A stretch of 64,000 nucleotides of DNA from Tachypleus tridentatus (lineage: Eukaryota; Arthropoda; Merostomata; Xiphosura; Limulidae): the NCBI RefSeq assembly GCF_004210375.1, contig NC_134833.1:144824127-144888126 (forward strand), in the 5' to 3' direction. The first letter of the stretch is position 1. Each line of letters starts with the position of its first letter. This document shows positions 43,022 to 55,725 of the stretch, one piece after another. The notes beneath the pieces were generated by a model that was not told where the DNA came from, searched no databases, and saw only the letters and a list, made by a program, of their open reading frames with translations. The translations under genes were made by a program, and so were the position numbers.

Positions 43022-43303
43022 GGCCCGGCATGGCCAAGCGTGTTAAGGCGTTCGACTCGTATTCCGAGCGTCGCGGGTTCGAATCCCAATCGCACCAAAC
43101 ATGCCCGCCCTTTCAGCCGTGGGGGCGTTATAATATGAAGGTCAATCCTACTATACGTTGGTAAAAGAGTTGCCCAAGAGTTGGCGGTGGATGATGATAA
43201 CTAGCTGCCTTCCCTTTAGTCTTACACTGCTAAATTAGGAACAGCTAGCGCAGATAACCCTCGAGTAGCTTTGCGCGAAATTAAAAAAAACAAAAACAAA
43301 CAA
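43022..43303 (+). mobile_element. tRNA-Thr-like SINE with 13-bp target-site duplication
   Basis: Flanked by ACTGTCTGTCCAT at 43009-43021 and 43304-43316. It has a complete head, body and AAACAAACAAAC tail. The perfect duplication suggests a fairly young insertion. Confidence 0.95.
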
Positions 43304-43589
43304 ACTGTCTGTCCATTACGATAACAAAAGCCAATGTGCATCGCGTCGCATCACGCTTGATTTCTAAAAACGGGAGAAGGCATAAAAACCAAAATGCATT
43401 TATCAAGATAGAATAATTCGACTTTTTCGAGAAATTCAGCTTAACGTGACGCGAAATACATTGGCTTTTATATAAGTAGATAACAAGACATATAGTGGCA
43501 TCTATAATTATCTGTAATAATGGATAACACACACACTGAAACAGTCACCTAGAATATATTAACCTAATAGCTCGAGAAAAGTTGAATAC

Positions 43590-43623
43590 TTCCGCTAGTG
43601 TATAATAATAAAAGAGTCTGTCC

Positions 43624-43657
<34 letters not shown>

Positions 43658-43810
43658 CTTCCATAGCACGAAGAGGAAAGAACCAAGAGACCTGAAACTT
43701 TGCACACATACCAAAGAGATCCTAAGGGTGTTCATGTGGGTATTATTCTTTAGACTTGACTCACAAGTGATTGTGTGAAAGGGTCGTCTTGGCGCCAATG
43801 AATGATGCAG
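43590..43810 (+). repeat. dispersed repeat, copy C, with a TG microsatellite
   Basis: Begins TATAATAATAAAAGAGTCTG, then a GT run (43,628-43,657). It then matches copy A through ACCAAGAGACCTGAAAC and GGGTATTATTC. Confidence 0.5.
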
Positions 43811-44510
43811 TCAATACCATTACCAGAAAGCTCCTTTAATTGCCTGGCTTAGTTAAAAAGAATATAAATGATTTGACACTGTTCCAGACGCTAGTGAGGC
43901 TACCAAACAGAATTCCCCCATTCTCTTGAACCACCGTATTTGTAGTTACCAGTGTTGTTTTTGTAAACTGAAGGTGCCAGTATTCATATGTATAAGAAAC
44001 TAAGATATTTAAACATAACGAGTTGTCTTTCTATAAAAAATTACAAATTTTCATCACGTCCTCATCTGATGCGATATTTAGACTTTATTCCTTGCCTTTA
44101 TTGTTTACTGCTTAGTGTCGTTTTCTGAGCAACCATGACTCTAAGTATTTTTTTTATTTGTTGTTAAAGCATGAAAGGGACGGTCCAACAAGCTTAATAG
44201 ACAAATGTGGTGAAACAGTATTTTTGTCACTAATAACACTCTGGTTGTGGTTACAGTAAAATTCATCCTCGAAAACCCTTATTCACATAGATTGGAAGAA
44301 ATTAGAATAATACTCAGAGTATGTTTCAAATGTTGGAGTTTTTTCCAGAACCATCTTTTTCATCAAATACTGATAAATTCCACGAATCGTTTTTCTTTCA
44401 TTCAGCTGAAGTCTTATTGATAATTTTCTACCTCAGTCACGTCGACTATTAAGTGAGCATCAACGTTTCAGGCTAATGTTGTTATGAAGCACTCGTGCAC
44501 ACTGTGCTAT
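43811..44510. other. intergenic, no feature recognised
   Basis: Nothing identified. It may belong to an old mobile element together with the minus-strand open stretch that follows. Confidence 0.4.
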
Positions 44511-44519
44511 GTCACCATC

Positions 44520-44790
44520 TTCACTATCAATCAGCCTATTTTCGATCATTTTTTAAAAGTTCTTTGAAAACTTCAGGATTAATCAGAGGATACATTTTGC
44601 ACTCTTTGTTGTGAAGTGAAATAACCTGGAAGTGAATATTTGGGCCATGAATCGTTCGTCTTTCTTCAAAAATGTATACAACAACGTCTCCGTTTGATCT
44701 GCCTTGTAAAATTTCATATTGTGCTCTTGTAAGTCCAAATTCAATTCGAATAATTCTTGGAGAGCATCGAACATCAATCTTAAATACAAT
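44520..44790 (-). pseudogene. unidentified coding relic
   Basis: One minus-strand frame stays open for roughly 80 codons with protein-like composition, including RIIRIEFGLTRAQYEILQG, GDVVVYIFEERRTIHGP and YPLINPEVFKELLKND, then a stop. It looks like an exon or a transposon-coding remnant, but I do not recognise the family. The longest ATG-started ORF here is in another frame and is probably a shadow. Confidence 0.35.
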
Positions 44791-45399
44791 AGAAAGTTTG
44801 TGATTGTAATTTTTGGCTGTAAGCCTTCATATGGACATTGCTCTTTTTTGTCTTTTGTTCAGTCATGTTTTGCTTGTTTTAAATGTTGCACTATTGCTAC
44901 ATAGTTTTCCCAAATAGCTGAAACTGACTGAAAACTATATGTCACCCATCGACTAAAATTCGGCCAATTATTAAACGTTCAATCTCTAGCAAGTTCGTAC
45001 ACACTCAATTCTCTGGTTTGTTAAGAAAATGCGTAATACAAAGCATAAAGTTGATTAATAAATGCTTTAAATCTGTTGATACCTGAGACTTTTTTACAAC
45101 GTTACTGACCAGCAGCTAGGCCAGTCGTTGTCATAGCTCCTGGGCATCGTATGTGCTAAAAAACTGTCACTGACCTCGTTAATTAGTGGGGTCACTTCCT
45201 CACTTATTCTAGTATTCTTGTTCACAGAAGGTGAAAGACAACTCGTAATTCGTTTGATATTTACGTTGGGGTGTTTTATAAAAATGCAACAAAAACGACA
45301 AATACTCTTGGTCACGATGGAATCACAACACAGTGGAAAAAACACACGCTCGCACAAAGTGGGGCCAACACCTCGATTGAGCATGTCTTACCAGAACAA

Positions 45400-45990
45400 T
45401 TAATATACAAAAGTCACATATATGTGCATATTTTTATTTTGACTGAGAAGGTACTGTGATGTTAGTCATCTTTATCAATTTTGTGACTTATTTTATTTGA
45501 ACAAATGTGCAGTCAAGACCTACTTACTCGTTAACTCGATTTATGGCCACCTGTTTTCCAGTCCCAAGTGGACTCTTTAAATTCAGTATTGTATTCACCA
45601 AGGTCGGCTCTCAATTACCACTGCCAAATTGAAACCTGTCAATCAAAGTAAGGCCACTACCATGCATCAACTGATAGTGGCCACATCTTGAAAATTCAAA
45701 CCAGTTGATTATTGATGTTCCGAATTAATATCTTACTTGATGCTTCACACTTCATGGTGCAATGAAAATCACATAATCACACATATATGATCAAACAAAC
45801 AATATGTTTCACACTCCTTTAAACTGTCAATTGTAACATTCTAGTTTAGAGTTTCTCTCTACTTCTTGTGAAAGGTTTGTCCAAAGAGGGAACTCCACAC
45901 ATTCATTTATATTACGCTTTCAAGTTTTGTCACCTTTCCCTCCATTTTGTAACATGAAAATAGTGCCTTACTGGCTTGTACCGTTTCATA
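45400..45990. other. intergenic, nothing identified
   Basis: AT-rich sequence upstream of the Helitron relic. It may be part of that element, but no motif was seen. Confidence 0.4.
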
Positions 45991-45999
45991 AAAGTCCTG

Positions 46000-46328
46000 A
46001 CCACAACGCAATTTGGAGCTCAAAATTGATGCATCCATCATAATTCTCAGGTATCTGGACCCATCAACTGATGCCACATGTGACTAAGGCTAAAATAATG
46101 ACTGATCATGCTATAGGAGAGGATGTCTACATTCCATGGATTCCAATCATCCCAGATTTGAAATGACGTAAGGCACAAGGGAAATCACTCCAGGTTGTTG
46201 GTCTCAAACTGCAAAGACCATGCTTTACTTGTGAGCAGCTTCATGACGCTTGCTCCAATGTTGATGACAGCAAAAAAATTTGTATCTTGGCACCACATGG
46301 GAAAACAATCAACATTGATTATCTTTAG
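46000..46328 (+). mobile_element. Helitron relic: C-terminal Pif1-like helicase fragment
   Basis: Frames read LELKIDASIIILRYLDPS, then LMPHVTKAKIMTDHAIGED-VYIPWIPIIPDL, then RKAQGKSLQVVGLKLQRPCF and GKTINIDYL with a stop at 46,326. This is the order of the C-terminal Pif1-type helicase in Helitrons, where an IPRIPxIP block precedes the NKxQGQSL motif. There is a frameshift between the first two pieces, and an in-frame stop plus deletion before the last. Confidence 0.75.
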
Positions 46329-46504
46329 GAAGGGATAAAAATTGCAAAATACTGTAATAAAACGTGATAGAAATATATGATGTGAAATTCTTAGTGCAGT
46401 AAGATGTAAATAAATAATTTTTAACTTAGCAGAGATTTTTATTATTCAATAAAACTGATGACGTTTGAGTTTCTGAAAAAATAAATTTTGAAAATATTTT
46501 TTTT

Positions 46505-47115
46505 TGCTATAATTGACATCTAAAATAGGTTCAAAATATTCTTTGATAAATTGTTTAGGCAGAGTATCCATGATGAAACTTTGTAGAATGGACGGCAACT
46601 GTCTGTTGTGGAGACACAAGTGTAGAGGACGACGTTTCGAAAGTCTTCCGCCTTTCGTCTTCAAGTCAATGTGTGTGCAGGTGTTGTCGGTCTTTTATAG
46701 TGCTCTGGTGGATTGTAGAGAGCGTGTTATGATTGATTGGATTATCACTCTTTTTGATTGGAGGAGAAAGTTCCTTTAGATTCAACCAATGGCAGTCACG
46801 GGTTACTCACCTCTAATCTGGAATCTATGTTTAGTGAAGGTTTAGTAGTGTTAATATAAAATGATCCTTTGATTTTTCTTGTCTTCCAGTATTTGTCTGT
46901 GTCGATGATTCTAGTTTTCTCCTAGTTTATTCTGTGTCCAGTTGACGTGGCATGCTCTGTAATGGCTGAATTTTGTGTTTTCATAAGTCTTGTATTATCT
47001 TTATGTTCTTTTATTCTTGTCTCTAGTTTTCTTTCCATTTCTCCAATGTATGTATCGTTGTAGGAACACGAAATTTCATAGATGACGTTTTTGAGATTCT
47101 CTTTAGAAGGTATTG
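46505..47115 (-). mobile_element. Penelope-like element relic: GIY-YIG endonuclease and 3' end
   Basis: The minus strand from about 47,105 reads NLKNVIYEISCSYNDTYIGE, MERKLETRIKEHKDNTRL and AITEHATSTGHRIN. These are the conserved GIY, YIGE, R-x-KEH and E-H segments of the Penelope-like GIY-YIG endonuclease. A stop follows. The 3' region contains TTTCGAAACGTCGTCCTCT. Dead copy, unlike the relic at 61.9-62.4 kb in detail. Confidence 0.75.
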
Positions 47116-47124
47116 AAATTGTCT

Positions 47125-48860
47125 GGTATTATAGAAGATTTAGAAAAGTATAGAAAATCAAGAAAGTTGGTCAATCAGGAGATTCCAACATCAAAAAGGA
47201 TGAACGAAAACAATTTGTTTTAGAGCATAAAAATTAACAGTAAGATTTTTTTTAAAAATAGATAGGTATAAACAAAATGTTAGAATGGGTATATGGCAAC
47301 TGAGAGATAACAAAGGAAGGCTTGTATCTGATGACTATGAATTCCTAGGTTATTAAATTCTTATTTTCATTCAATTTTTATTAATTAAGATTTAAGTAGC
47401 ATTCCACATGTTAAACAAAGTTTAACTAGACAGTCACATAAATTCTGAGCTTGTTAAAATAAAATTTGGGAGTTTTAAAGAATAATAAATTTCTTGGGAT
47501 AAGAGGGTTTTAAAGAAGGTCAATAATTAGGCTAGATATGTGTGTCACTTACCACAATGGTTTGTAAATTCTTGAATAGTAAATATGTAGCAACAGATTA
47601 GAAATTAGCCAATGTCACTCATATCTTAAAGAGAGGTAATAGAAGTTGTCCCAGTAATTATAGGCCTATTAGTCTTATATCAACTGTGGTGACATTTTTT
47701 GAAAGTCTTGTAAAAGATACTTTTCAAAGTTATTTAACAAAGTCTAGAATTTTATTGAATAGTTTCGCTTTTGAGAGATTTTGAAAATGTGGCTGCATAT
47801 GTAGACGAGAGTAAAGGTGTGAGTTTTGTGCATCTCGAATTTCAAGAAGCATTCGACTAAGCGCTACATAAAAGGCTTGTAAAGAAACATCATAAGTTAG
47901 CCAGTTTGGTTGAAGAGTGACACGAGATGAAGGAACGGTCAATCAATTACTTAAGTGTGCTCATGATGTCAAGATATTGGATGTTGTGGTCGTGAAGCGG
48001 ATGATGCTGCTTTACAGAAGGGTTCACATCATTTATTGAGTTTGACAATTAAATAGCAAATGGGTTTTAATTATGATGAATGCAAGATGTATTACGGGGT
48101 TATCATATTTTGAATTGCAAAAATAACTTGGATAGGAATAACCTTAAGATTGTCATGCAAAAAAATGATCCTGATATAATAGTTGATTAGTCTCTTAAGT
48201 CATCCAAACACTGTGCTGTTGCTAGTCGTAGGGTAAATATAATTTTAGCCTTTATCTACTGAAATATTAAATACAAATCTATCTAAAGAGGTTGTAATTT
48301 TATTGTATAAGCCACTGGTTACCACATTTGAAGTGTTGTGTTCAGTCTTTGGTTCTTTACCTTAGTAAGGACATTGAATTGTTGGAAAGGGTTAAGTAGT
48401 ATTTTACTAGAATGATACCTGGGTTGAAGGGTTTGTCATATGAGGAGGGATTAACATCCTTAGAATTGTTTTGTCTTGAAAAAAAGGGAGTTAGAGGGAT
48501 CTGACTGAAGTGTTTAATATTGTAAAATGAATTGTTAATGTTGGTGCATCAACGTTTTTCATACTTAACAGCGAGTATCATAGAACTAGGAAACACAAAT
48601 ATAGATTTAGGCAAAATAGAAGACGTCTTCAGTTAAGACAATTTTATTTTTCAAATAGGGTGGTTAGCTTATAGAATTAGTTACCTTCCAATGTCCTTGA
48701 GTCAGTATATTTCAGTGAGTTTAAAAGAAAGTTTGATAGATATACATGAATAATAATAATTTTTATTTCTTTATTTATTTAATACTTTTAATTTGACTTA
48801 GAGGATGGGACAACTAAGACCAACCAATAGATCCATTGTTGTCTTTAATGTTATGATTAT
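47125..48860 (+). mobile_element. LINE (CR1/jockey-like) reverse-transcriptase relic
   Basis: Frame pieces include SCPSNYRPISLISTVV at about 47,641 (the NYRPISL segment of LINE reverse transcriptases). About 0.7 kb on comes the typical C-terminal DIELLERV, RMIPGLKGLSYEEGLTSLEL and SEFKRKFDRY order. Many stops and frameshifts; the RT catalytic YxDD segment is not recoverable. The 3' tail matches the fragment at 9,600-9,790. Confidence 0.75.
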
Positions 48861-49616
48861 TTCGACCCTTTGATTTTGATTTCACTCGAGTGTACTACAG
48901 TGATAGAATGATGCAGTAACTGACTAAAACATAAGAAAACGTTGTATTTGATCTTCGAAAATAATATACATATAACTTACTCAACTTCCGTAATTCTGAT
49001 ATTAAACCATTATAGACTATCCATATATAGGAAAGAGACTAGTGTCTTCTTAACTATCTCCGATCATTTGGAAGTATGAGCGTCACTGTATTTTCATCAC
49101 GTGAAGTATACAGCCTTGTGTTTGATTAAAAATCGATATCACGTCAGATGATACATATGAGAACAGATATTAAGTCTTATAGGAGTATTGGTAGTATTTC
49201 ATTGGCTTAAGATGACAAATTATCATTCTTAATATCTGTCTTCATATATCATTTAGCGTAATATCGATTATTCTCGAACACACGATTCGTATGGCAATTC
49301 AATTTGAATTATATATAGTGGACTTCATCTTCGAATATTTACGTCAGTGTGTTACTAAAATTCGGAAAGAAATTTTCTGCCAATTGAACCAAAGGAAATT
49401 AAGTAACTATTTTTCACATATGTTTATTCGAAATTATTTAAATGAATAACAAGACGCCTACTTCTGCGGCGATACTTTCTTCAAACATTATATGTTGACA
49501 AAACATTTAGCTTTAAATATAATTTAAAAAAAAAAACATGATGTCAGAAAAACAATTAGATTTAAGATTTTATGTAAAGTTTTTATCATTTTAAGAAAGT
49601 TTTCATTTTTTCAGTT
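48861..49616. other. intergenic, no feature seen
   Basis: AT-rich, nothing recognised. Confidence 0.45.
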
Positions 49617-49885
49617 TGTTTGGTTTATTTTGAATTTCGCGCAAAGCTACTCAAGGGCTATCTGCGCTAGCCGTCCCTAATTTAGCAGTGTAAGACTAGA
49701 GGGAAGGTAGCTAGTCATCACCACCCACCGCCAACTCTTGGGCTACTCTTTTACCAACGAGTAGTTGGATTGATCGTCACATTATAACGGCCTCACGGCT
49801 GAAAAAGGCATGCTTGGCGCAACCGGGATGCGAACCCGCGACCCTCGGATTACGAGTCGCACACCTTAACACACTAGGCCTCATT
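49617..49885 (-). mobile_element. tRNA-Thr-like SINE, reverse
   Basis: GAATTTCGCGCAAAGCTACT through to the head with TTACGAGTCGCACACC. Near full length. Confidence 0.9.
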
Positions 49886-50790
49886 TGTTCAGATTTTTTA
49901 ATATTATTTTTTTCTTTATTGCTTTCTATTTTTCTTTAATCATAATTTTTTTCGTTCACGTTAGACTCCAGTTCTCTCAGGAAATCAACCAAAGGACCAA
50001 TCTTGATAAAATAATATTAAGATCTTTGAAGGGTTTATGTTAATGGTCACTAAAGAAAGGTTTGCTTCTGTGGAGGTGGAAATTAGAAGGAGGAAACTGC
50101 ACCAAAGTTTATTCTGTAACTGCATTTTCCAAGGGCTCTTCAACTCTAGATACTTACCTTATTTCGTAAAATAAAACTTTACAATTAAAAGACTAAGTTT
50201 AAGCCTACTTTACTGTAAGTACACTCGAGAATATTTGTTCGCTTCTCAACGTTTTTACTGCATGGTACCCTGAATGACATTGATGCCTTGACATTTAATA
50301 TTTTCTTTATATTAAATGTGTGGACCATAATCTGCTTCTTTCCTCTTAATTAGGTTTTGTTTTCTTTTGCTTTCTTTGATTGAACAGATTGTTCTAGAAA
50401 CAAAACAACTAAATGAACTAAACCCAGCCAGCATGTTTTTCGATCTGTATAACAGTGATTAAAAAGTGTTGTTAATGAAAGTTGGGACTTTCCTGTCTGA
50501 TTTTATTAGATGCTCTAACATTTTTAGGTTACTAAAATTACGTAGAAATTCTAACACGTTGGCAAAAACCTATATGACAGCATTGTACTCTTCCCAAGAA
50601 AAGCGTTTACTTTAGTGATACTATTTCCTCTTTTAATATTAAGTATAAATATAGAAATAAAGAAAATTCTATTATTTTCATATTGAATAAAGGCAATATA
50701 ACAGATTTTACGCAAGAAAGTCGTTCGTTTTATGTGACCAAATCATGTTTTGTTTTGTTTTTTATCAGATCAGACGATATAATATAACAT
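49886..50790. other. intergenic, no feature seen
   Basis: AT-rich, nothing recognised. Confidence 0.45.
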
Positions 50791-50794
50791 TGTA

Positions 50795-51060
50795 CACACC
50801 AAAATTACAATGTTAGTCCAGACCAAAAAACACCGAAATAATAATAATACCAAAACACACCAAAATAACAATGTTAATCTAGATTAGAATAAAGATGTTA
50901 ATGCAAATCAGAACAACTACGTTAATCTAGACCAAGGTAACAATATTAGTACATACTAAAATAACAATGTTAATCCACACGAAAATAACAAGCAATCCAG
51001 ACCAAAATAACAATTTTAATCTTTATCAAAATTACTCGATTAATTCCACTTTTCAATATG
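50795..51060 (+). repeat. degenerate short tandem repeat (about 25-30-bp unit)
   Basis: ACCAAAATAACAATGTTAATC-like phrases recur about nine times with variable spacing. Confidence 0.55.
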
Positions 51061-51116
51061 GACAGCTTAAAGTACAACCACGGTATAAATAGTATCTTGT
51101 GATAGATTTGTTTGAA

Positions 51117-51222
51117 ATTAATAACAGGGCTACACAATGGACAATCACTGCTTTGCCCACCACGGGTATCGAAACTTAATTTCTAGCATTGTAAGTCCAA
51201 AGACATACCACTGTGCCGACTA
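51117..51222 (-). mobile_element. type-2 SINE monomer, reverse
   Basis: GGGCTACACAATGGACAATC, GGGTATCGAAACTTAATTTC and GTAAGTCCAAAGACATACC follow the layout of the second monomer at 32.2 kb. Confidence 0.72.
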
Positions 51223-51424
51223 ATATTTGACGAATTAACTGACAAGTGTTATTAGTTGGTGATTATTCTAAAATGTTCTGTAAATATGGTATTTAATGAG
51301 ATATTGACGTATTGATCAATCTAGAACTTTATGAAAAAGTTATCTAATAATATGACATCATCTAAAGAAGTAGTACTTTGGTAATCACTTCAGGGAATTT
51401 TAAGAATACAAGACAATGTAATGG

Positions 51425-51700
51425 TAATTTAATGACCATCCCAGAACATCCTGAGAATTGTATCCAATAGTGTAGGTAATAAAGTGACCATCCTAGAACT
51501 TCCTGAGAATAGTATCCAATGGTGTAGGTAACATAGTGATCATCCCAAAACTTCCTGAGAACAGTATCCAATGGTGTAGGTAGCATGGTGATCATCCCAG
51601 AACTTCCTGAGAACAGTATCCAATGATGTAGGTAACATGATGATCATCCCAGAACTTCCTGAGAACAGTATCCAATGATGTATTAACGTGATTATTATTC
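51425..51700 (+). repeat. 52-bp minisatellite, 5 copies
   Basis: CATCCCAGAACTTCCTGAGA recurs at 51437, 51489, 51541, 51593 and 51645. Confidence 0.93.
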
Positions 51701-52129
51701 CAGCACTTTTTGTGAATTGTATGAAATCTTAATAGTTTTGTTTTGAGCTTACATGCAGATTACAAGTATTATTTTATTACAGGTTTTGATTTAAGGAAAA
51801 AAACTTTGTTTCATAAATATACTTTTCTTACTGTAGCAATAGTAGTTTGTAATAAAACATTATCTAATGGTTTAATATTTTGACAATCTTTCCTGATTTT
51901 TCTGAAAGCAGTATCCAATGCCATAAAGGTAGTTGACGAGCAGATGCATAACCATCTTGTTTCTGGCAGAAAGCGGAACAGGTTGGATTTAAAAGTGCTT
52001 GTTGACACTTATGGCTCTTCTGTCGCCTTTGCTGGTAAAGTACTTATAAAGATCTTTCTAAAGTTAACTAAAGGAAAGTTATAATGATGAGAGCTGAGAT
52101 TCTATTAAAACACCAAGCTTTCGATGAAC

Positions 52130-52375
52130 AAAGTGGAGTGACTTCGCAGTTAACGTGTTCGTAGTGTGAATCCGAGGACTTGTTGCCAGCTGCCACAAAA
52201 ACACTCTCCGCACTTTGGGGTCATGGATGCACTATAAAAGTAACTTTCAAACCTCACTATTCGGTTTAACAGTAGATGATGTTGAATAACTGTCTTCCCT
52301 CTTGCCTGTCAACTCAAAATTGATAACAACTCTGAACAGCTATTCGAAAATTCTGCGAACAAACAAACAAAATGT
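52130..52375 (+). mobile_element. SINE relic, third body type
   Basis: CTCCGCACTTTGGGGTCATG, TTCAAACCTCACTATTCGG and a closing AACAAACAAAC tail. Related to the relics at 7.7 and 24.0 kb. Confidence 0.55.
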
Positions 52376-53047
52376 CATATGGTTATTTCAGTTAAGGCTC
52401 TCTTATAAAGGTCAAACGTATTGTACTATAATGGAACTCTTGCTTATATTATACTAGAAAAACGTTTTTACTATGCGATGTGTAACCTCCAACTTCGTGA
52501 AATTTTTATCCTGTGTGCATGTAGATTTGCAATAGAGGTCACAATTCTCCCGTTTCACTTCCGTTTCCCGTCACAAAGAACTTTATTTTTCTCCATTCTC
52601 AGGCTGCAGATATGACGTCATGAATACGTCACACTCGCATCTAATCCACTGGCGCCACGGGTAATCGGCTAGTTGTGCTAAAGTAAATTAGTCGTATGTA
52701 ACATAAGTATGCAAGTGATAGCGTATTAAAGAATAAATATTATTTCAAGTCCTAGTAAGAGCTATAAAGTAGTGAAAAAATAATAATTGAACAACAAATC
52801 AAATATTTTATAGATTTCAAAAATCTCTCGTCATTTAAATAAATGACACTTGTATGTTGAATAACAATGTGATTACAAATGTATAAGTAATAAGGATTTA
52901 CGATAAAAACTGAAAAACTAACAACACATTTTTCCATGGGACGTTTTGTTCGATTTCATATGTTTATATTAGACAGAGACTAGATTTCGATTACTAATTA
53001 ACACACGTCAAAAATTAGTTATACCAGAAATAAAATACACATAATCA
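52376..53047. other. intergenic, no feature seen
   Basis: AT-rich, nothing recognised. Confidence 0.45.
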
Positions 53048-53460
53048 CTATTTCCTGCTAACAAATTAATTACATTGTCATGAGGTCTTTATAAACACCA
53101 TAAAAACAATTATTAATCATTTTGCATCAGCAAAAAAGAGAATGAAAAATATTAACCAATCACAACTGTCAACACAGATATTTTTAGGCTATCCAGCAAT
53201 TAGTACTCTTCTTTCATGTTACAGATAAATGCTAATCGGACATACACAGAAATGAACTATTTCCTTATAACAAATTTATTATATTGTCATGAGGTGTTCT
53301 TAAGCTCTATAAAAACAATTAATAGTCAGTTTGCATCAACAGAGGAGAAAAAAAATATTAACCAATCATAACTTTCAACTCAGATACTTTTAGGCTATGC
53401 TGCAATTAGTACGTTACATTCACGTTACTGATATATGCTAATCAGAGATACAGGTAGACT
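53048..53460 (+). repeat. tandem duplication of about 209 bp
   Basis: CTATTTCCTGCTAACAAATT at 53,048 and CTATTTCCTTATAACAAATT at 53,257 start two copies. They share ATTGTCATGAGG, ATATTAACCAATCA and TTTTAGGCTAT in order. Confidence 0.85.
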
Positions 53461-55456
53461 ACGACAAGCTGAAAGGAAAAATGGCTTACACACAGTCTTT
53501 GAATAAAACAGACCATTTATTGACATACTATTTAGTAGCAGAAAGTCCAGCATGAAAACAAATATTTGAAAAAACAGGACTAAAAATTTTACGACATTCA
53601 CAACATGAATAGTAATAACGAAAAAAAACAACATGAAATGTTGAGGTACAACAGTTATGGATTAATTAAAGAAATTCGCCAAGAATGTAACCTTAAGCTT
53701 ATAACAATCTTTGTAAAATGGATATTTCTTTCTTGAAAAATGTATTAAATTGAATAATTTAGAATAGAAAACAATGCATCGTAACAATGCAACAATGGAT
53801 TAGTTAAAGCTTTGAATATTTAAAGTTTTCTACAGAATAATAAATATAGAAAGGGCAAACAAGTTGAAAGATTTTCAGAAATCGATAAACTCTGTATTTC
53901 GCATGGACAACATTGTATTTGTTAGTGAGGACAGAAATGGAAATTGTCAGTTATTTGCTGGTTATTTTGAACAGATACATATCAGTTTCAGGTGGCTTAG
54001 TGTTTAACTACTTCTTGCTTCTGCTCTTCTACTGGCAACTTTCAGATACGAAACAACAAAAAATAATTTATTTAAATCTGTAACGAACTCAGTTATCGAC
54101 TTTTAAACATCAAACAATCATATTAAATTATTTTGAGTGTCTACTATATATATATATAAATATATTTTCGATTCTCATTTTCCTCGTAACGCTGGTAGAT
54201 AGATAATTTATAACATACTATCAATATTCATTCGTATTCAAAGAATTTGTGTTAAAACTACTATATCATAAGTTAACTATCTTATATATGAAGATAACCA
54301 TTCGTTTCTTATAACATCCATACGTTTGGCAATATGCTCTATTCATAAATGCTTCTCGCTGAGTAAGCGGGAAGTTCATGGGCTTTCAATACTAAAATCC
54401 AAGGTTCGATTTTCCACCTTATACACATCACAGACAACCCGGTTCGTGGTTATGCGCCAAGCAAACGACAAAACCATCGTAAATGTAATCAATGGTACCG
54501 TATAAAACTTTAATTTTTGTTAAGTGCTGAGTTTCGCCCTAATTTTTTGTAGCGAAGCCGCGGTTGTAAAGTAACAAAGAAACCAATAGGAGTCGTTAGA
54601 CTCGTTGTAACAATTATTATATAAGAACAAAGGCGACTTTCAAGCTTCATTTTGTGAAGTGCAAAAATAATCAAAGTTAACTAAAGATCAGGTTACTAGA
54701 ACAAATAGCACCAACACTAGTCAAACTATATTGGACGAACGATTGCTATGAACTCTCAATTATGGCCACTTTTATCACTGGGTGACCGTTTGTTTCGTAT
54801 ACCTACGACGAACTAACGAAATATTCCATTTAAAAAAAAATCATATTTTCTTTCTCAGATTATTCCTGTTTGATCGCACGAAGTGTCTATGAATTAGAGA
54901 TACATATTCAAGTTTGACCAAACTTTATTATATCATGAGAACCTAGAAAATCGTATACGATTACGTTATGTTACAAAAAAAAAGACATTATAGAGCCAGC
55001 CGCAAAGACATTGCACGTGACATTACAGAATGTCCTATTGCATTCAACACCATCATATTAGAGTTCAAACAAGTAGTCGACAGTAATCCATATCAATATA
55101 AGATGCGGTAAATGACAGGAACTTTACTTTTGTCAAAATATACGAAATTTTACGAGTTTCTCGATTATATCTCCCTTTACACACGTCACCGAAATTGTTA
55201 CATAAAGCATCAGATAATATAACATTATACGACAAAATTTGACGTTTTTCACCCAAGACAAAGGTGAGCATTTGCAGTAAAATATGGCGGAGTATACTAT
55301 GGGTAATACCTCTCTACCTATAGCTATATTAAAAGACGTAATTTCTTGTTTTTGGTTACGTGACAGCAGTAAGTTCACGATATCAAGTATGGTATTAAAG
55401 ATGAAGATACAAATAGTAAGGACAGTGAAAATCACTTTAAGTCAATGTCTGAGAAG
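53461..55456. other. intergenic, no feature recognised
   Basis: 2 kb, AT-rich. A weak tRNA-like B-box phrase (CCAAGGTTCGATTTTCC near 54,400) may be an old SINE trace. Confidence 0.4.
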
Positions 55457-55725
55457 TATTTGTTTGTTTTTGAATTTCGTGCAAAACTACACGAGGACTA
55501 TCTGCGCTAGCCGTCCCTAATTTAGCAGTGTAAGACTAGAGGGAAGGCAGCTGGTCATCACCAACTTTAGAATTACTCTTACCAACGAATATTGGGATTT
55601 AACGTCACATTATAACGCCCTCACAGCTGAAAGGTCGAGAATGTTTGGTGTGACGGGGATTCGAACCCCTGACCCTGGGATTACGAGTCTAGTGCCTTAA
55701 CCACCTGGCCTTGCCGAACCCTAAG
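55457..55725 (-). mobile_element. tRNA-Thr-like SINE, reverse
   Basis: From GTTTTTGAATTTCGTGCAAA to the head with TTACGAGTCTAGTGCC. A short internal part of the body is deleted. Confidence 0.9.

Noticed and set aside
43022..43095. tRNA-Thr(CGT) genes at the heads of the 280-bp repeats
   Set aside because: Anticodon stems pair poorly, the same head recurs in every copy with a common body, and TSDs flank whole units. They are SINE heads.
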